Below, piece by piece: positions 12,611-24,636 of a DNA stretch of 64,000 nt (positions are counted from its first letter, which is position 1; every line of letters starts with the position of its first letter). The position numbers and the translations under genes are program-made. This DNA comes from Acanthacorydalis orientalis (taxonomy: Eukaryota > Arthropoda > Insecta > Megaloptera > Corydalidae), in the NCBI GenBank assembly GCA_034766995.1, contig CM068317.1:38574749-38638748 (forward strand). The letters are read 5' to 3'. Below the pieces are notes generated by a model. That model made no database searches and had not been told where the DNA came from. It saw nothing but the letters and a program-made list of their open reading frames with translations.

Positions 12611-13539
12611 GAGTTGGGTTAAAGTTGTGAGAGTATAATGAAATAGTTCGACTTAAATCTTAATCTCAATTATAAAACTTATTTATGAGACTCTGCAGCT
12701 TTTTTTAAGTTATTTATCTGAAGTTTTCCGAATTATATATCTTATCGAACTCTGCTTTAATTAAAAGTGTATATCACTCGATATCTTTAAATAATATTGT
12801 ATGAAATATAGGATTTATAACCGATTTTTAATTAAACTTTCATATTATATACCAGAATGAAATCCGTAATCAAATTCTAAGATTAATAATAATTATTTGA
12901 TTTTTTTTAAAAAAGAATAACACATTGTTAGTGTCATATATATATATATATATATATATAAATTATATTTTTTATTATGTTCTAATTTTCCTAAAATATA
13001 AAACATTTTCTTGGATATTCATTCTTTTCAAAAACAAATCGACTATTTTTATAATCATTTCCTCCATGAGAAAATACAAGCACTAACGTCTAATTCGAAC
13101 TCATAGTGCATTGAACAGCATGTAATCGTGCTATCCAATTACTTGCAACAATCTCTCTACGAGTATATACAGTATCTTAATTGAATCTTTCAAATTTAAT
13201 GCATACGAACAGATAAAGTTGGTTTTAGATTTCATTTTTATCTTTCCAGAAATATAAAATGATTATACTTCAAAATGAAATACCGTTCACAGTGGAAACA
13301 TCAATATAATGATTAAAATACAATTTATGAATTTAAAAAAAAAACATTCAAACTATTTTGAAATAAATGAAAAAATAATAAAAATAGATGAACAGAGATA
13401 TTTTAAATACATAAATAAGGTAAATTCGACACAAAGATACGGTGCAGGTTCAAATATTTCAGTTAAATTGCAACGTAGTAGTTTTATAAGGTCTCACATT
13501 TCATTGTAGTTGTTAGACTAACATCCTTAGCCTCAGAGG

Positions 13540-14050
13540 GTAAGAATAAGATCTCAAAGATGGTAATGGACAAGCCAAGTCTCACCCAACGGAAAGACTA
13601 CACGACGAGGCAGACATTAAGACGGTTGCAGAATTTATACACGACGAGTTGGAAATTCTATAACAAGACACTGGACAACAAAATAGCAGACTAGTTTGAA
13701 TCGGCGAGAGTGATCCCATTGCATGAAACGATCGGCAGGAGCCGCCGAAAAAATAAATTCGTGCAGCCATAATATTTTCATGAACCGTGCACATTGTTGT
13801 AAACGGATTCTCGGGGATGACGGGCTAGGACATTGAAGGGGAAATGGGATGAAAGGAGATTTTCCAGAGGAGACGAAACTGATAACCATTGCTATGTAGA
13901 ATTTTTGAAAGTTTTCCCTCATATTCCACGAATCAGGCAAGGAATTTATGCACAATAAAAAGACAAAGATTGGTTTCGGGTAAAATCCAACCTCGAGGAA
14001 CGACCTAACATACAAAGACACACGATAACAAGATTCACACTTTCTCAAAA
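13540..14050. other. Less AT-rich block, origin unknown
   Basis: Base composition and word complexity are higher here than around it. The minus strand has a 137-codon open frame (13635-14048), and overlapping frames occur on both strands. I recognise no domain, transposon terminus or splice pattern. It could be an old transposon body or a diverged exon cluster. Confidence 0.3.
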
Positions 14051-14209
14051 TTCAAGAAAAAAATATGTAGTTATTATGACAGCAATATCATAATTTTTCG
14101 TGAAAATTCGTGTTCCTTCGGGTGTCATCGTTAATAATAATTTAATACAAAATGTCTACACGTTTTTTTAAAAATTTATTTGTAGAAATTTTGAAATTTC
14201 ACTGTATGA

Positions 14210-14211
14210 TT

Positions 14212-14249
<38 letters not shown>

Positions 14250-14250
14250 C
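14210..14250. repeat. Compound microsatellite (TA)n(GA)n
   Basis: TA run followed by GA run. The same composition recurs at 15098-15131. Confidence 0.9.
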
Positions 14251-14737
14251 AGATAGTGTCATCCATTAAGTTTATTCTCTACATTTTTCAAATTTTGAAT
14301 TACTCTTTTAGGTATTCAACCGTTTTTTCCTTTCTTGACAGTGAAAAAAAGATCAAACTAAACTTTAATCATACAAGTTAAGAAATTGTATAATCGTTAT
14401 GATTTATCTTTATTTGCTATTAAAGATTTGATGTTCTTGTAAACTTTAATTTATTTACTGAGAAATAAGATTATTCATAGTATTCTCTTTTAAAATATCC
14501 GAAACAGTTTCTGTTTATTAAAAACGTTTACATTGTTTATCCTTTCTGTTTTTTTTTTTCAAAAAAAATAAATCCTGATTCTTGCAGATATTTTTTCTAT
14601 TCAGAGATAAAAATATTAGTCTCGTTTGTGTATAGCAAATATACGAACAGTGCAAGATTCTCTATGAAATTTCTGTCTAGTTTCCTCAGTGACCATATTT
14701 TATGTCATATCATGAAAGTGTTGAATCATGTTTTCAC

Positions 14738-14768
<31 letters not shown>

Positions 14769-15098
14769 GTTGAAGACCAAGACGTACATTTGACAAGCTT
14801 TTTGGCCACGTTCCATAACAACCCTATTGTATAAAACATTAAATGTTGAGAAGCGCTGTCCGATAAGAGAATGTACCGTATGTCGCGAGCTGCGGTTTCA
14901 GCCACGTCGACCGCAGCGTACAATAAATCAAGTGATCCTCGTTCGACTCCTCGTAGAAGCAAGCAAAGTTACAGTGAGCTCACCAATGTGCTCTGGGTTG
15001 TTTTCATGTTCACTATACAATAAGTCTTATCTTGTGACACGGGTTCGAGACTTTGTAAAAAATCTGTACTATGCACATATGTAAATACTTATATACAG

Positions 15099-15130
<32 letters not shown>

Positions 15131-15940
15131 TTGGGAAGATTTTGAAAATTTTTTAAAAATTAAACTTTTAGTGGAATATTTTTTTCACACAGTTTTACAT
15201 ACCAGATATTTTTCCACTATCTTGATTTATTAACGTTCATAAATAATAACATGATATTGATTTACGGTTTTATATGATAAACCCTTTGACATTACTTACT
15301 TTACTTTTAACATATTAGCTTTTAAATACCTTCCAGTATATTAAACTGACACCGACAAAAAGAGAGAAATATTAAATACTATTTATAAACGGATAACGAA
15401 ATACATCTGACAATTCTTATCAATAGGCATGTCGAAAAATATATAAATATATAACGATTTTTTATCGAAAGCGTATAGAATGTCCCGGAAACACTATTGT
15501 GAAAATAACGCTCGAAATGTAATTAAAATATGTACGGATAAAAGAAAATTAAAAGAAAATCATTTTCGCTTTCAAGCATTGCATTAAAATCGTTTACGAG
15601 ACAATCCGAATTGGAGAGGAAAGCTCTGACAAAATAATTACAACACGAGATATATAAAAGCAGTTTTAAATGGATCTACATTCCAAACAGAGATGTGAAC
15701 CATTAACCTTAAAGTAATAAAAACTGATTATCTACAACTAAACGAAAACTTGGCCATTATTACAACGGTCTAAATTAAATTATCGATCGTCTATTATGCA
15801 AGAGAGATAGAGAAACGAGCGCGAGTAATAGACTGAGATGGAAGATTTTATTTTAACGATCGATTTTTGAATTAAATATGAATGGAACAAATATTAATAT
15901 TATAAAACCATAAATTTATTTTTAATAAATTTTATTTTTA

Positions 15941-15942
<2 letters not shown>

Positions 15943-15989
<47 letters not shown>
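15943..15989. repeat. (AT)n microsatellite
   Basis: AT run directly after a short tandem of TTTTTAATAAAT-like units (15917-15945). Confidence 0.93.
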
Positions 15990-15991
<2 letters not shown>

Positions 15992-16452
15992 ACCAATTAT
16001 ATAAGAAAATAAAATGCCGACAATGAAAAGTGTAGTATTTATTTTATCTTGTAATAAGGCTTTTTAATCTTCGCAACGAAAATTTCTTTTGAAGACATTC
16101 GTAACCAAACTCTAAAAGCTTTTATGCAAATGGTGGTTTCTTGTCGTGTTTTATAATAGGGTATTAGATTATACATGTTATAGATAATGACAGTATGGTT
16201 TTTTATGACACTGACATGTAATGACAGGACATGAATCAAGAAAGACGTTTTTCAACACTTGGATAAAAAAACGATGTCGTACATAATAAGTGAGAGACTT
16301 TTTGTTTTAACACATTATATATATATATATATATATGTATTGAGAAAAAATCAAAACAAGATCATCGAATAAGGACATGTTTATATTTTACAAAACACAT
16401 ACATGAAAAGGTGTAATCAATACAAAATTCAAAAACGACAAAGCAGGATTAA

Positions 16453-17163
16453 GGGGACCCGGTGGTCTAGAATTTTCGAAAAATCGATTTTTTTTTCGAA
16501 AGTATAGTATCTTAAAAATATACTGTTAAAATTTGATGACGAAATTCAGAGTATTTCAGGATCTACAGCCCATTAGAAGGTCAGGTAGGTAGAAGAATAA
16601 GTGGTAAGCTTGAAACTTTAAACGCGTTTATCTCGAAACTACTTTTTTTCGTCTTGCGGGGGCCAGAAAAAAAAACTACTTGACCGATTTGTCTGAAATT
16701 TTAATATGTTATTCTGAATAGTTCTAGCTCTCGCTGGAAGTAAAACTAATAGTTTCTGTAAAATATTTATATTTTTTTTATTAACAAAACATTCAAAAAT
16801 ACTGGTCGTTTTCAAACTTGTACTTTGACTACGCGCCATTTTGTCAAATTTTTTTTTCTTCTTATTCTATTTCCTGCGATAGCTATACTTATACTAATTA
16901 AAAATTCGTCAATTGTTTTATTTCAGATCAGAGGGAGAGATAAATCATCATTCACCACGCAATTCCATTTTTTTAGAGAGGGAGACTTCAGCATCATTTT
17001 TCTAATTTAAAAAAAAATTTTTTTGTCTTTATTTTCATTTTTGTGTAGTTTATTAGTAATAAAATAAGTGTAAAAAAATTTGAAAGCATTATTCATTACC
17101 CTCATATAGAAAAATTTTTTTTAAAATAGCTTAAATTTTAGGCCGCTAGACCACCGGGTCCCC
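16453..17163. mobile_element. TTAA-flanked inverted-repeat element (piggyBac-like MITE)
   Basis: TTAA at 16449-16452 is followed by GGGGACCCGGTGGTCTAG. The exact inverse, CTAGACCACCGGGTCCCC, precedes TTAA at 17164-17167. That gives an 18-bp perfect terminal inverted repeat on a 711-bp element with the TTAA duplication typical of piggyBac. The interior is AT-rich. The frames at 16639-16839 and 16825-17010 resemble no transposase known to me, so it is probably non-autonomous. Assignment to piggyBac rests only on the TTAA sites and size. Confidence 0.85.
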
Positions 17164-17199
17164 TTAAAAGTTAATAATGTTAAGTTTTTCTCCAGGTGG

Positions 17200-17400
17200 T
17201 CTTAGTCTTTTTTGATCATCTAAGTATCTGTTATCCACTACTAATTTCGAAACGTGTATCATCTTCATGTACATGTTAGAGAGTCTCTATCATCTATCTG
17301 AAGATGTACTAAAAAATAAACCAAACCCGGATGATCCAAATGAACGAAGATCACTAGGATAACGTGTCAATGGAATCGCAGGTATGAAAACATACAGTTG
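17200..17400. repeat. Fold-back element remnant, related to 61291-61480
   Basis: The string CCACTACTAATTTC and a following TCTTCA segment match the left arm of the hairpin element at 61.3 kb, and ATCTATCTGAAGATG matches its centre. The right arm is badly decayed. Its outer end runs into the repeats at 17.36 kb. Confidence 0.6.
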
Positions 17401-17813
17401 TAATCTGTTAACTTGAAAAAAATATTTAAACTTGAATCGATCATCCAATGCCATAATTTTTTAAAAAATTTGAATCAATATATGTTTAACGTATCGACGG
17501 AATCGCAGGTATAAAATATTAAACATGGTTCCTGAGAATAAATGATTATGAATGCGAAATGTGTTTAAAAAATAATACGATTCATTTCTCAATCCAAATG
17601 TACTTGAAAATATTTATTTTATAGATTACCAATAATGTCCTTTCTTTTCGAATGAGTATCAAACATGCTTCTATTTTTATCATTTATTGCGGAATAAATA
17701 TATGTTTATTTGAATCAATATATGTCTAACGTATCAACGGAATCCCAGGTATAAAAATATACAATTATTATCTGTTAATTTGAAAAAAATATTTAAACTT
17801 GAATCGATCGTAC
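17362..17813. repeat. Spaced direct repeats of about 82 bp
   Basis: A unit running from AACGTGTCAATGGAATCGCAG to CTTGAATCGATC occurs at 17362-17443 and again at 17731-17813 with few changes. A partial third unit starts near 17490 (AACGTATCGACGGAATCGC). All three are followed by AGGTATAAAA-like sequence. No coding sense seen. Confidence 0.75.
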
Positions 17814-18130
17814 AGTCTCGAATTTTAAAAATGCCATTTTGTTGTAAAACATTAATCTTATATCCTCATAAATCAAAGCATGTAATACAATGTTATAGAA
17901 ATGAGTTTGCAAACATTGTCAACATATTTCTTGCAGTCAGGATTTATTGATGTACGATTCCTATTTATTTGGATCTAAAGAAGCCTTACGAAAAGCCATT
18001 TTATACGGCGATAAATTAAAAAGTATTGTGTTTGTGGAGACTTGACTGTATCTTCAAATCAATATTTTATAAGTAAATAAGCAGCGAAGCATAAGATAGA
18101 ATATGAGATTACATTAAAAATGTATGTTAA
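17522..18130 (+). repeat. Dispersed repeat R, copy 1
   Basis: The end of this block (about 17880-18130), including AAATAAGCAGCGAAGCATAA, matches 40140-40375 closely, and its start (AACATGGTTCCTGAGAATAAA at 17523) matches 40084. The 40-kb copy lacks the middle. At 40 kb the block runs directly into a mariner; here the mariner starts about 210 bases further on. I cannot name the family. Confidence 0.75.
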
Positions 18131-18338
18131 TAAACGATACAGTTTTTATATTTTTTATTACTTTTTTTTAAAGAAAGTAATAAAAATATAAAAAACAAAT
18201 AAATAATTTGAAGTTCTATATCATGACAGAACTTAAGTCAAAATATTAAGTAAAAAATTTAAACTACTATATTTATGAACAATGAAGTTTTGTATCCTTT
18301 CAATTAATTATTTTTTGAATACAAAATTCTAAAATATA

Positions 18339-19615
18339 TTACGTTGGTGCAAAAATAATTGCGGTTTTTATCATTTTAAGTTTGGCGACGATTTTTCTAG
18401 TTACCGTTATCTTTTGTTATAATCATGTGATACATCATTGTAAACAATGAAATTAGTACTACTGATTTCAGTTTATGTCTATTGTTTTCATTCTTTAGTA
18501 TTGTTGGATATAACCTCTTAAATAAGGCACGGGAAAAAATAAATTCGCGCGATTTTGTTGTGTGAGTTTAAATTAGGATGTTAAGCAACAGAAACTGCTT
18601 GAAATATCAAATTTGTTTTTGGCGAAAAGTTAATTAATGAACGTACAGGTCAACACTGGTTCCAAAAATTTTGTGATGGAATCGAAAACCTTGATGATGA
18701 GGAAGATCGTGGACGTCCTTCAGCTATAGACAATAATGATTTATGGAACATTATTGAAGCGAACCCACGTAAAACAATTCGAGAGCTGGCAAAAGATACC
18801 AATGTTGTTAATTTAACAGTTGTTCGACATTTGAGTCTAATTGGAAAAACAAAGAAGTTGGATAAATGTGTGCCGTGTGAACATCAAGCAACTCGGCGAC
18901 ACGAAGTCTGCTCTGCACTTCTTTTGTATAAAAAAATGATCCATTTCTTGATCGCATTGTCATATGTGATGAAAAGTGGATTCTCTACAACAATAGGAAA
19001 CGTTCATTACAGTGGTTAGACCGAGGATAACCACCAAAACAGATTCCTAAACCGAAGCTTGATATAAAAAAGATTATGGTCACTGTTTAGTAGTCGGAAA
19101 GTGGCATCATTCACTATAACTTCTTAAATCCTGGTGAAATAATAACAGCAGAAAAATATTGTCAGGAAAATGAAAAAATGCATGAGAAATTGCATCGTTT
19201 AATGGCCAGGATTAGTCAATTGAAGAGGATCAACTCTTCTTCATGTCAACGTCCGACCACACTTCTCACAAATGACTTTACAAAAATTAAATGAACTGGG
19301 TTATGAAACCTTTTACCTCACCCACCCACTTTATTCTCCGGACCTGTCTCCGACAGATTATCACTTTTTTAAATATTTGAGTAATTTCCTACGAGAGAAG
19401 GTTTTCAAAGATTTAGCTCAAACCGCTTTCGATTAATTCGTTAATTCCAGGACTCCACAATTCTCTCTTATACGAATAAACAAACTTGTTTCCCGTTAGG
19501 AAAAGTGTGCGCATGCCACTGGTATTTATTTTGATTAATAAATATGATTTTTAACTGATATATGACTCTTTATACTCGATACTTAATAACCGCAATTATA
19601 TTCGCACCGCCCTAA
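18339..19615 (+). mobile_element. Mariner family B, copy 1 (near full length)
   Basis: The left end reads TTACGTTGGTGCAAAAATAA after TA (18337-18338). The right end is AATTATATTCGCACCGCCCTAA before TA (19616-19617). The length, 1277 bp, is that of a complete mariner. The terminal repeat closely resembles the known Hsmar1 end (TTAGGTTGGTGCAAAAGTAA), which places it near the cecropia group; that placement is inference. It is the most complete family B copy in the window and lets the deletions in the others be seen. Confidence 0.93.
18530..19435 (+). pseudogene. Mariner family B transposase, dead full-length copy
   Basis: Order of parts on the plus strand: a start region near 18535; the first helix-turn-helix (KFVFGEKLINERTGQHW-like, about 18610-18665); the acidic link with RGRPSAIDNNDLW; the second helix-turn-helix (TIRELAKDTNVVNLTVVRHL); then CDEKWILYNN with the first catalytic Asp near 18968. 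At the second catalytic position the codon at 19245-19247 is GTC (Val) in HVNVRPH where mariners have HDN. The third region, SPDLSPTDYHFF, keeps its Asp (about 19345-19370). Several stops and frameshifts break it. The same Asp-to-Val change is found at 40675 and 38619, so it predates these copies. Confidence 0.9.
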
Positions 19616-19619
19616 TATA

Positions 19620-20429
19620 ATACTTTCAGTTTTATTTTTAACATCGAGATAAAGAACGTTCTATCACTGAAATAATATTTATATCAAAAAAAAATAAACG
19701 ACGAGAATATGAAAGGAAATATAAATAAACGATGAATGTTTTATACTTTCTTGTTAAATTATTATTCTTAGAATACAAAATCCAAACAAATACTGTATTA
19801 TTTATTTTCGGAGAAGGTAAAATTCTAGAATATATACTACTCTCAGTTTTATTTTTAACATCAAGGCAAAGAACATTCTATCAATTAAACAAGAAATATT
19901 TCAAACAAAAAAAAAACATTAAGGTATTGATAAGAATTTCAAGAGAATCATAATAAGATCAAAACAAAAACAACAACCTATGCTCTTTAATCGGTTATTT
20001 TTTGAAATGAAAATATAATTTAACGTTTATGTGCACATCTCTACATACATGTGTATTTATTATACTAATTAAATAATGTTAATCGATTGCATTCGAGGAT
20101 CTGTTTTGCATACTTGTTGAGAGTTCCGTTGTACAATTACCACCGATTTACGTTCTGCAAACATCGTATCGCTTTATCTTTGACGTACACAAACTTACTG
20201 ATGACAACAAACTGACGGTTGCACAAGTGCTGTAACAACAACATTACATCGTACTGAAATTAGGTAAAGCAAACAACAGAAATTTCGTTACAATAATGAT
20301 CGTTATGAACAAATACTGGCTGCTAATTAATTGCGAATTGAAAATCTATCGGCGAAAATGTAACTATGAAACTTATTTCATTACCGATGCAAATCTATTC
20401 ATTCCGATTAGATTGTTTTAGTACGTTTT
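19620..20429. other. AT-rich non-coding DNA
   Basis: A phrase similar to ATCGAGATAAAGAACGTTCTATCA occurs twice, near 19642 and 19860, marking a diverged local duplication of about 215 bp. No gene is seen. Confidence 0.5.
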
Positions 20430-21352
20430 CTGATATCGACGTGCACTGATCGTACGGGAGTATACTAGTCATATAGAAAAAAAAATTCTTTTGCTATTTA
20501 TTGTAAAATTTAGGTAAAAAAATGTATATATTTGTAATTTTAGCACATTTTAGAATATTTCTAAGCAGTTTTCTCTTTGCTTCATGAATCTTAAATTTCC
20601 TATCTGGAGAAGGTATTTTAGGGTGTAATAGAAAAACTTGTGAAGTGAATAATATTTTTATTTATTCTCCCAGATGAATTTTACTAATAGTGATGAAAAT
20701 ATATCTTTACATCCAAGAAAATGGAAAGGGAGCGATAATACCTGTAACGTCTTCTGATGAAAGTAGTGATGAGGTTGAAGAAGATAATGAAGATGCGGTT
20801 TTACATACAAGCACACAGACAAGAATATCAGTAATTTCAATATCTTCTGATGAAAGTAGTGATGAGGATGATGAAGGTAATGAAATCGATAAAGAAAATA
20901 AAAATTCAAATGTACAATGGAATATTAGAGGTGGAGAGTGAGCGCCATTTAAATTTACTCTGGCCCAAATTTCGCTATTCCCCATTCGTCAAAAACCAAA
21001 TGTGTGTTCTATATGGAAAAAATTTTAGATTGTGACGTACTAAACATAATAGTGGAGCAAACTAATTTATATGCTGAGCAATATTTGGAAAGTCGCCTGA
21101 ATTTGAAACAACATTCCAGATTTAAAAAAATGTATGCCAATAAACAGTAATGAAATAGGATTTGTGAATTACTCACCAATAAAATTAAGTATTTTTCAAA
21201 GAAACGACCAAAAAAATTTTTCATTTTATTACAATTTAACTCAATCTTACAGCAAGTGCATTCACTGTCTTCGTCGAGTATATTCGTCATCGCCTAGAAA
21301 TAATCAAGCACACCGGTGCACATTCTCAAAATAGGACAAAACGCTTAAGCGG
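20430..21352 (+). mobile_element. piggyBac family 1, copy 1 (core-deleted)
   Basis: The right end, ACGCTTAAGCGG, stops at a TCAA (21353-21356) that corresponds to the TTAA bounding the sister copy at 56204. The left boundary is approximate: the subterminal GAGTATACTAGTCATAT at about 20457 matches GAGTATACTCGTCATG in the sister. The body matches 55400-56200 nearly throughout. The N-terminal part of a transposase is followed almost at once by the right end, so the catalytic core is missing in both copies. Confidence 0.85.
20674..21150 (+). pseudogene. piggyBac transposase N-terminal remnant
   Basis: piggyBac transposases excise and insert at TTAA with a DDD RNase H-type core. Here an ATG at 20674, right after TTATTCTCCCAG, opens an acidic N-terminus with two SSDESSDE repeats (about 20751 and 20846). 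The segment after it, NVQWNIRGGE, is followed by a stop where the next part (APFKFTLAQ) continues in frame. The start of the core domain is recognisable as DVLNIIVEQTNLYAEQYLES (about 21034-21095), typical of piggyBac. A frameshift near 20740 and stops break it, and all catalytic Asp regions are deleted. The acidic frame in 20690-20941 is the longest piece left. Confidence 0.85.
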
Positions 21353-21356
21353 TCAA

Positions 21357-22513
21357 CTCAACAAAAACGCTTGTTAAAATAAAACCAACTAGCCGGAATA
21401 TATGAGAGCACACAAGAATGAATACCGTGGTTGAAAAATAAATTCTTTTCCGATCGTTACATTGAATATTTACCGTTCCCCATTATATTAATTTTGTATG
21501 AAATGTTATAAGAATAATAAATGTTCATTGAAATATCATACAGAATTCGCTCGAGGGCCGAATTTAATTAATTTATTTAATTAAACTGTCACGCGTTCTA
21601 AACATACAATTAAACTTTTTATGTATAATAAATATTTATATGCACATATCTGTACGCCTAATAATTTATATACGATTCAGTAATTGCAGAGCCTGCGAAC
21701 GTAACTCACAACTTTATAGACGAGATTATCGTAAAGAGAACAATTCTCTCATGTATAAACTTAGAATAAAGTGAGAGTTTCGACATAGCGGATCTAATAC
21801 AATAAACAACTATAGAGAGCGATGTACTTAGCAGGCTGTAATCAATTTAATACTGGAAATAAAATAAAATATATCTCTAACAATAGGATTTATGGCAATA
21901 TCTTTGAATTAAGTGCGGAATATTGATTGAGTATTTATACACGGAGTCACATATCTGTGGTTCTATTACTTAACTCCATAGAGAGAAGTTTATTGTAGAA
22001 ATTCTAACAATTACTAATCATTTTATTAATAGCTTTTTCAAATTATTTTAATTAAAATATATAACTGATTATACTTCACAGTTATCATGAAAATATTTCT
22101 CACTAAAAAAATATGTATACTAATATCTGCACAAAAATTTGTACGGTTTCCTAAAAGTACTGTTTGCTAGCAAACAACTTATACACAAACTTAAAATATA
22201 TAACTATTTGCAGTTAAATAAAGTTCGAGAACTCCGTTTTTACTCTTCCAGCGTTATTGCTTGTATTTATTGGTTTACAGTAAGTTATTTTTATTTCGAT
22301 AAAAAGAAATATGAGAATACAGAAAGAAAATCTAACTTTGCTTTTGTACAAACTACCAACGGAATGTGATTATTTTTTTTTTAAACATCATATCACTTGT
22401 GGAGTTCTTATTCGAGTCTATTAATATCAAAATTATATGCATTCCAGTCGTTTGATTCAAATGTCTTCATAATTATATTCGATTTTATGATTTCTATCGA
22501 GATTTTTCTACTA
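21357..22513. other. AT-rich non-coding DNA, no gene seen
   Basis: No transposon or gene recognised. A 76-codon frame at 22139-22369 has no recognisable domain. Confidence 0.5.
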
Positions 22514-23737
22514 TTGGGCTGGAAGAAAAGTTCGTAGCGTTTTTAAGATGAAATTCAGAGTCAATGTTCACAAATATTTATTCTAATGCATATGTCATAT
22601 TTTGATCCACCAGCTTTCGCCATCTTTCATGTGATTTTATAATTCCGTCCTCGCAGATCTTGGCATCTTTCTGGGCGATGAACTGATCAGGGTGGTTTCT
22701 GCAGGTTTCCAGACAAGTGAATTTTTTTCTATTGAGGGAGTTCTGTACGGACTGGAAGAAATTGTAATTTAAAAGTGCAAGATCAGGTGATTATAGCGGG
22801 TGAGGTAGGACATCCCAGTCAAACTGCACCGATTTTTACCGGATCTGTAAAGAGATGTAAGGTCTAGCGTTGTTTTGGTGAAAAACAATACCCTTCCGGT
22901 TAGTCAATTCTGGTCGATTTCGATTGCCGCTCTTAATTGGTCCAATTGAACACAATACTTCTCCGAATTTATCGTCTGATTATTTGGGAAGAATCTCCTA
23001 ATACACAACACCGTTCCAATCCGATCAGATACACATCACCTTCTTCGGATGAAGACCCGCTTTTGGCCTGCTTAATGGAGGCCCATTTCGTTTTCTTCAA
23101 GACCTTTTTCGATCTACATTATTGTAGACGATCCATTGTTAATCGCCCGTGATTAATCGTTTCAAAAACGGGTCGTTTTGGTTTATTTTAAGGAGCCAAT
23201 TACTGATGGAAATGCGTTCCATTAAATTTCTTTCAGTTAAATTATAAGGCACCCAAATATCATAACGATTCACATATCCAAGTATCTCCAAATGTCTCAC
23301 AACACTCATATGAGACACCTACAGTATCTTTGCAATGTCTTGTGTCGTGTAACGTTGATTATTTTCAATAAGCGTTGCAATTTTGTCGTTATTAACAACC
23401 GCAGGCCTACCGGAATGCTCTTTCCATCTCTGAATCGAATGAAACTACTTTCGAACAGTACTGTCAGCTACGGCACCTTCTCCACAAACGGGTGATATCT
23501 TTCTTGTTATCTATCCAGCGCTTTTTCTCTCTCCGGAAATAAAACAGCATCAAATGACGAAAATTTACCTTATATCCATCGATTTTCAATTTTAAATTTA
23601 ACAGACATAAAATTCACAAAATTGCACAGATAGCAGAGAAAGAAATGTTGAAATCTCACTTTATGTCATGTCATTTTATCGAAACTGCAATGAATTACAT
23701 CCACTGAAAAACGTTACAAACTTTTGCTCCGACCCAA
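22514..23737 (-). mobile_element. Mariner family C, near full length
   Basis: Left end TTGGGCTGGAAGAAAAGTTC after TA (22512-22513); right end AACTTTTGCTCCGACCCAA before TA (23738-23739). The two ends are inverse with a few changes. The length, 1224 bp, is that of a complete mariner. The transposase lies on the minus strand. It is the only copy of this family in the window. Confidence 0.92.
22650..23600 (-). pseudogene. Mariner family C transposase, dead
   Basis: Read on the minus strand, the second catalytic motif near 22870-22895 is HQNNARPY: Asn replaces the catalytic Asp and Tyr replaces His. The third region near 22745-22815 reads WDVLPHPL, a stop, SPDLALLNYNFFQS: the SPDLA signature is clear and Asn again replaces the catalytic Asp. 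The upstream part to about 23580 should hold the DNA-binding domain but is too broken for me to name residues. Both Asp-to-Asn changes are G-to-A on the coding strand, consistent with decay of methylated CpG or random drift. It cannot be active. Confidence 0.85.
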
Positions 23738-23739
23738 TA

Positions 23740-24158
23740 CATCTATTTATGTTTTTGTATTCTTTTATATTATTATTTATGTCGTTGTTTACATTTTGAG
23801 ACTGTGTCAAGTGTTGAGAAGATGAAGAAAACAAAATAGTTGAAGTTTATTTAAAAATCGCAAAAAGTTGTAGTAAATAACAACGAAGAGTATCACCGAG
23901 AACTACGAAAACATAGACAAGGTTTATTATTAATCATGTGATTTGTAAAAGATCATTAATTTCATCCTTAGACTGTTCGTTATTATGGTGAGTATCTTGG
24001 TAGCAAGTGCATTTTTTAGTTTAACATTTTTATGCTCTCTATAAATAATAAGAGATTTGTTATTGTTCTATCTTTTTATGTCAACAGTTTGTCACAAATT
24101 GATTCTACATAACTACAAAAATCATAATTACATAAATCATAGTTACAAAGAAAATATA
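23740..24158. other. AT-rich non-coding DNA
   Basis: About 420 bases between two transposons with nothing recognisable. Confidence 0.5.
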
Positions 24159-24623
24159 TTACAGTCAAGCTTCCTATAACGCGATCAATTCGCACCGCGT
24201 TATGTCGAAACCGCGTTAAGTGAAACTCAGAAGTAAGTACATATAAATCAGGTTGATTCGTTCTGCATTATATGAAAACTGTATTCTCAGAGCACCATAT
24301 TATGAGGAATACGGTTATGAAATTGACTTTTATCGATGCAAAAGGGAATAAATACGTGTTTACATATTTTAAATTATTTTTTTATTGAAAAATTGGTGAT
24401 GTACGTGCATGAAAAAAACAGCGGAATTCCACATTAATTTCAACCGTAAAAGTGTAATAGAATAATTCATGTTATAGGGAGACTGCTTAAGCTAATTAAG
24501 TTGTATTATATATAAACCGTATTATAAGAGTACTGCATTATAGAAGAGCTGTCGCAATTTTTGCTCCGTGTTATATGGAAACCGTATTATGAGAGTACCG
24601 AGTTATAGGAGGATTTATTGTAA
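24159..24623. mobile_element. Inverted-repeat MITE with CTATAACGCG-type ends
   Basis: The left end TTACAGTCAAGCTTCCTATAAC is matched by the inverse of the right end, TTATAGGAGGATTTATTGTAA. A degenerate unit, ACCGTATTATAAGAGTAC, recurs near 24515 and 24577 and more loosely near 24180-24310, so the interior is made of variants of the terminal motif. A TA precedes the left end; the right flank is TT, so the target duplication is uncertain. Family unknown. It ends 14 bases before the next mariner. Confidence 0.65.
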
Positions 24624-24636
24624 TTATATCAAACTA

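Larger units (their letters stand above)
11909..16448. other. AT-rich non-coding DNA, no gene supported
   Basis: Contains a decayed repeat (12400-12610), a more complex block at 13540-14050, and small microsatellites at 12938-12961, 14210-14250, 14738-14770, 15098-15131, 15943-15989 and 16314-16339. No host exon is supported. Confidence 0.5.

Noticed and set aside
13635..14048. 137-codon minus-strand open frame, one of the longest in the window
   Set aside because: No recognisable domain, overlapping frames on the other strand, no transposon ends. Kept only as an unknown block.
14936..14950. GTTCGACTCC, a second B-box-like string
   Set aside because: No cloverleaf can be built around it.
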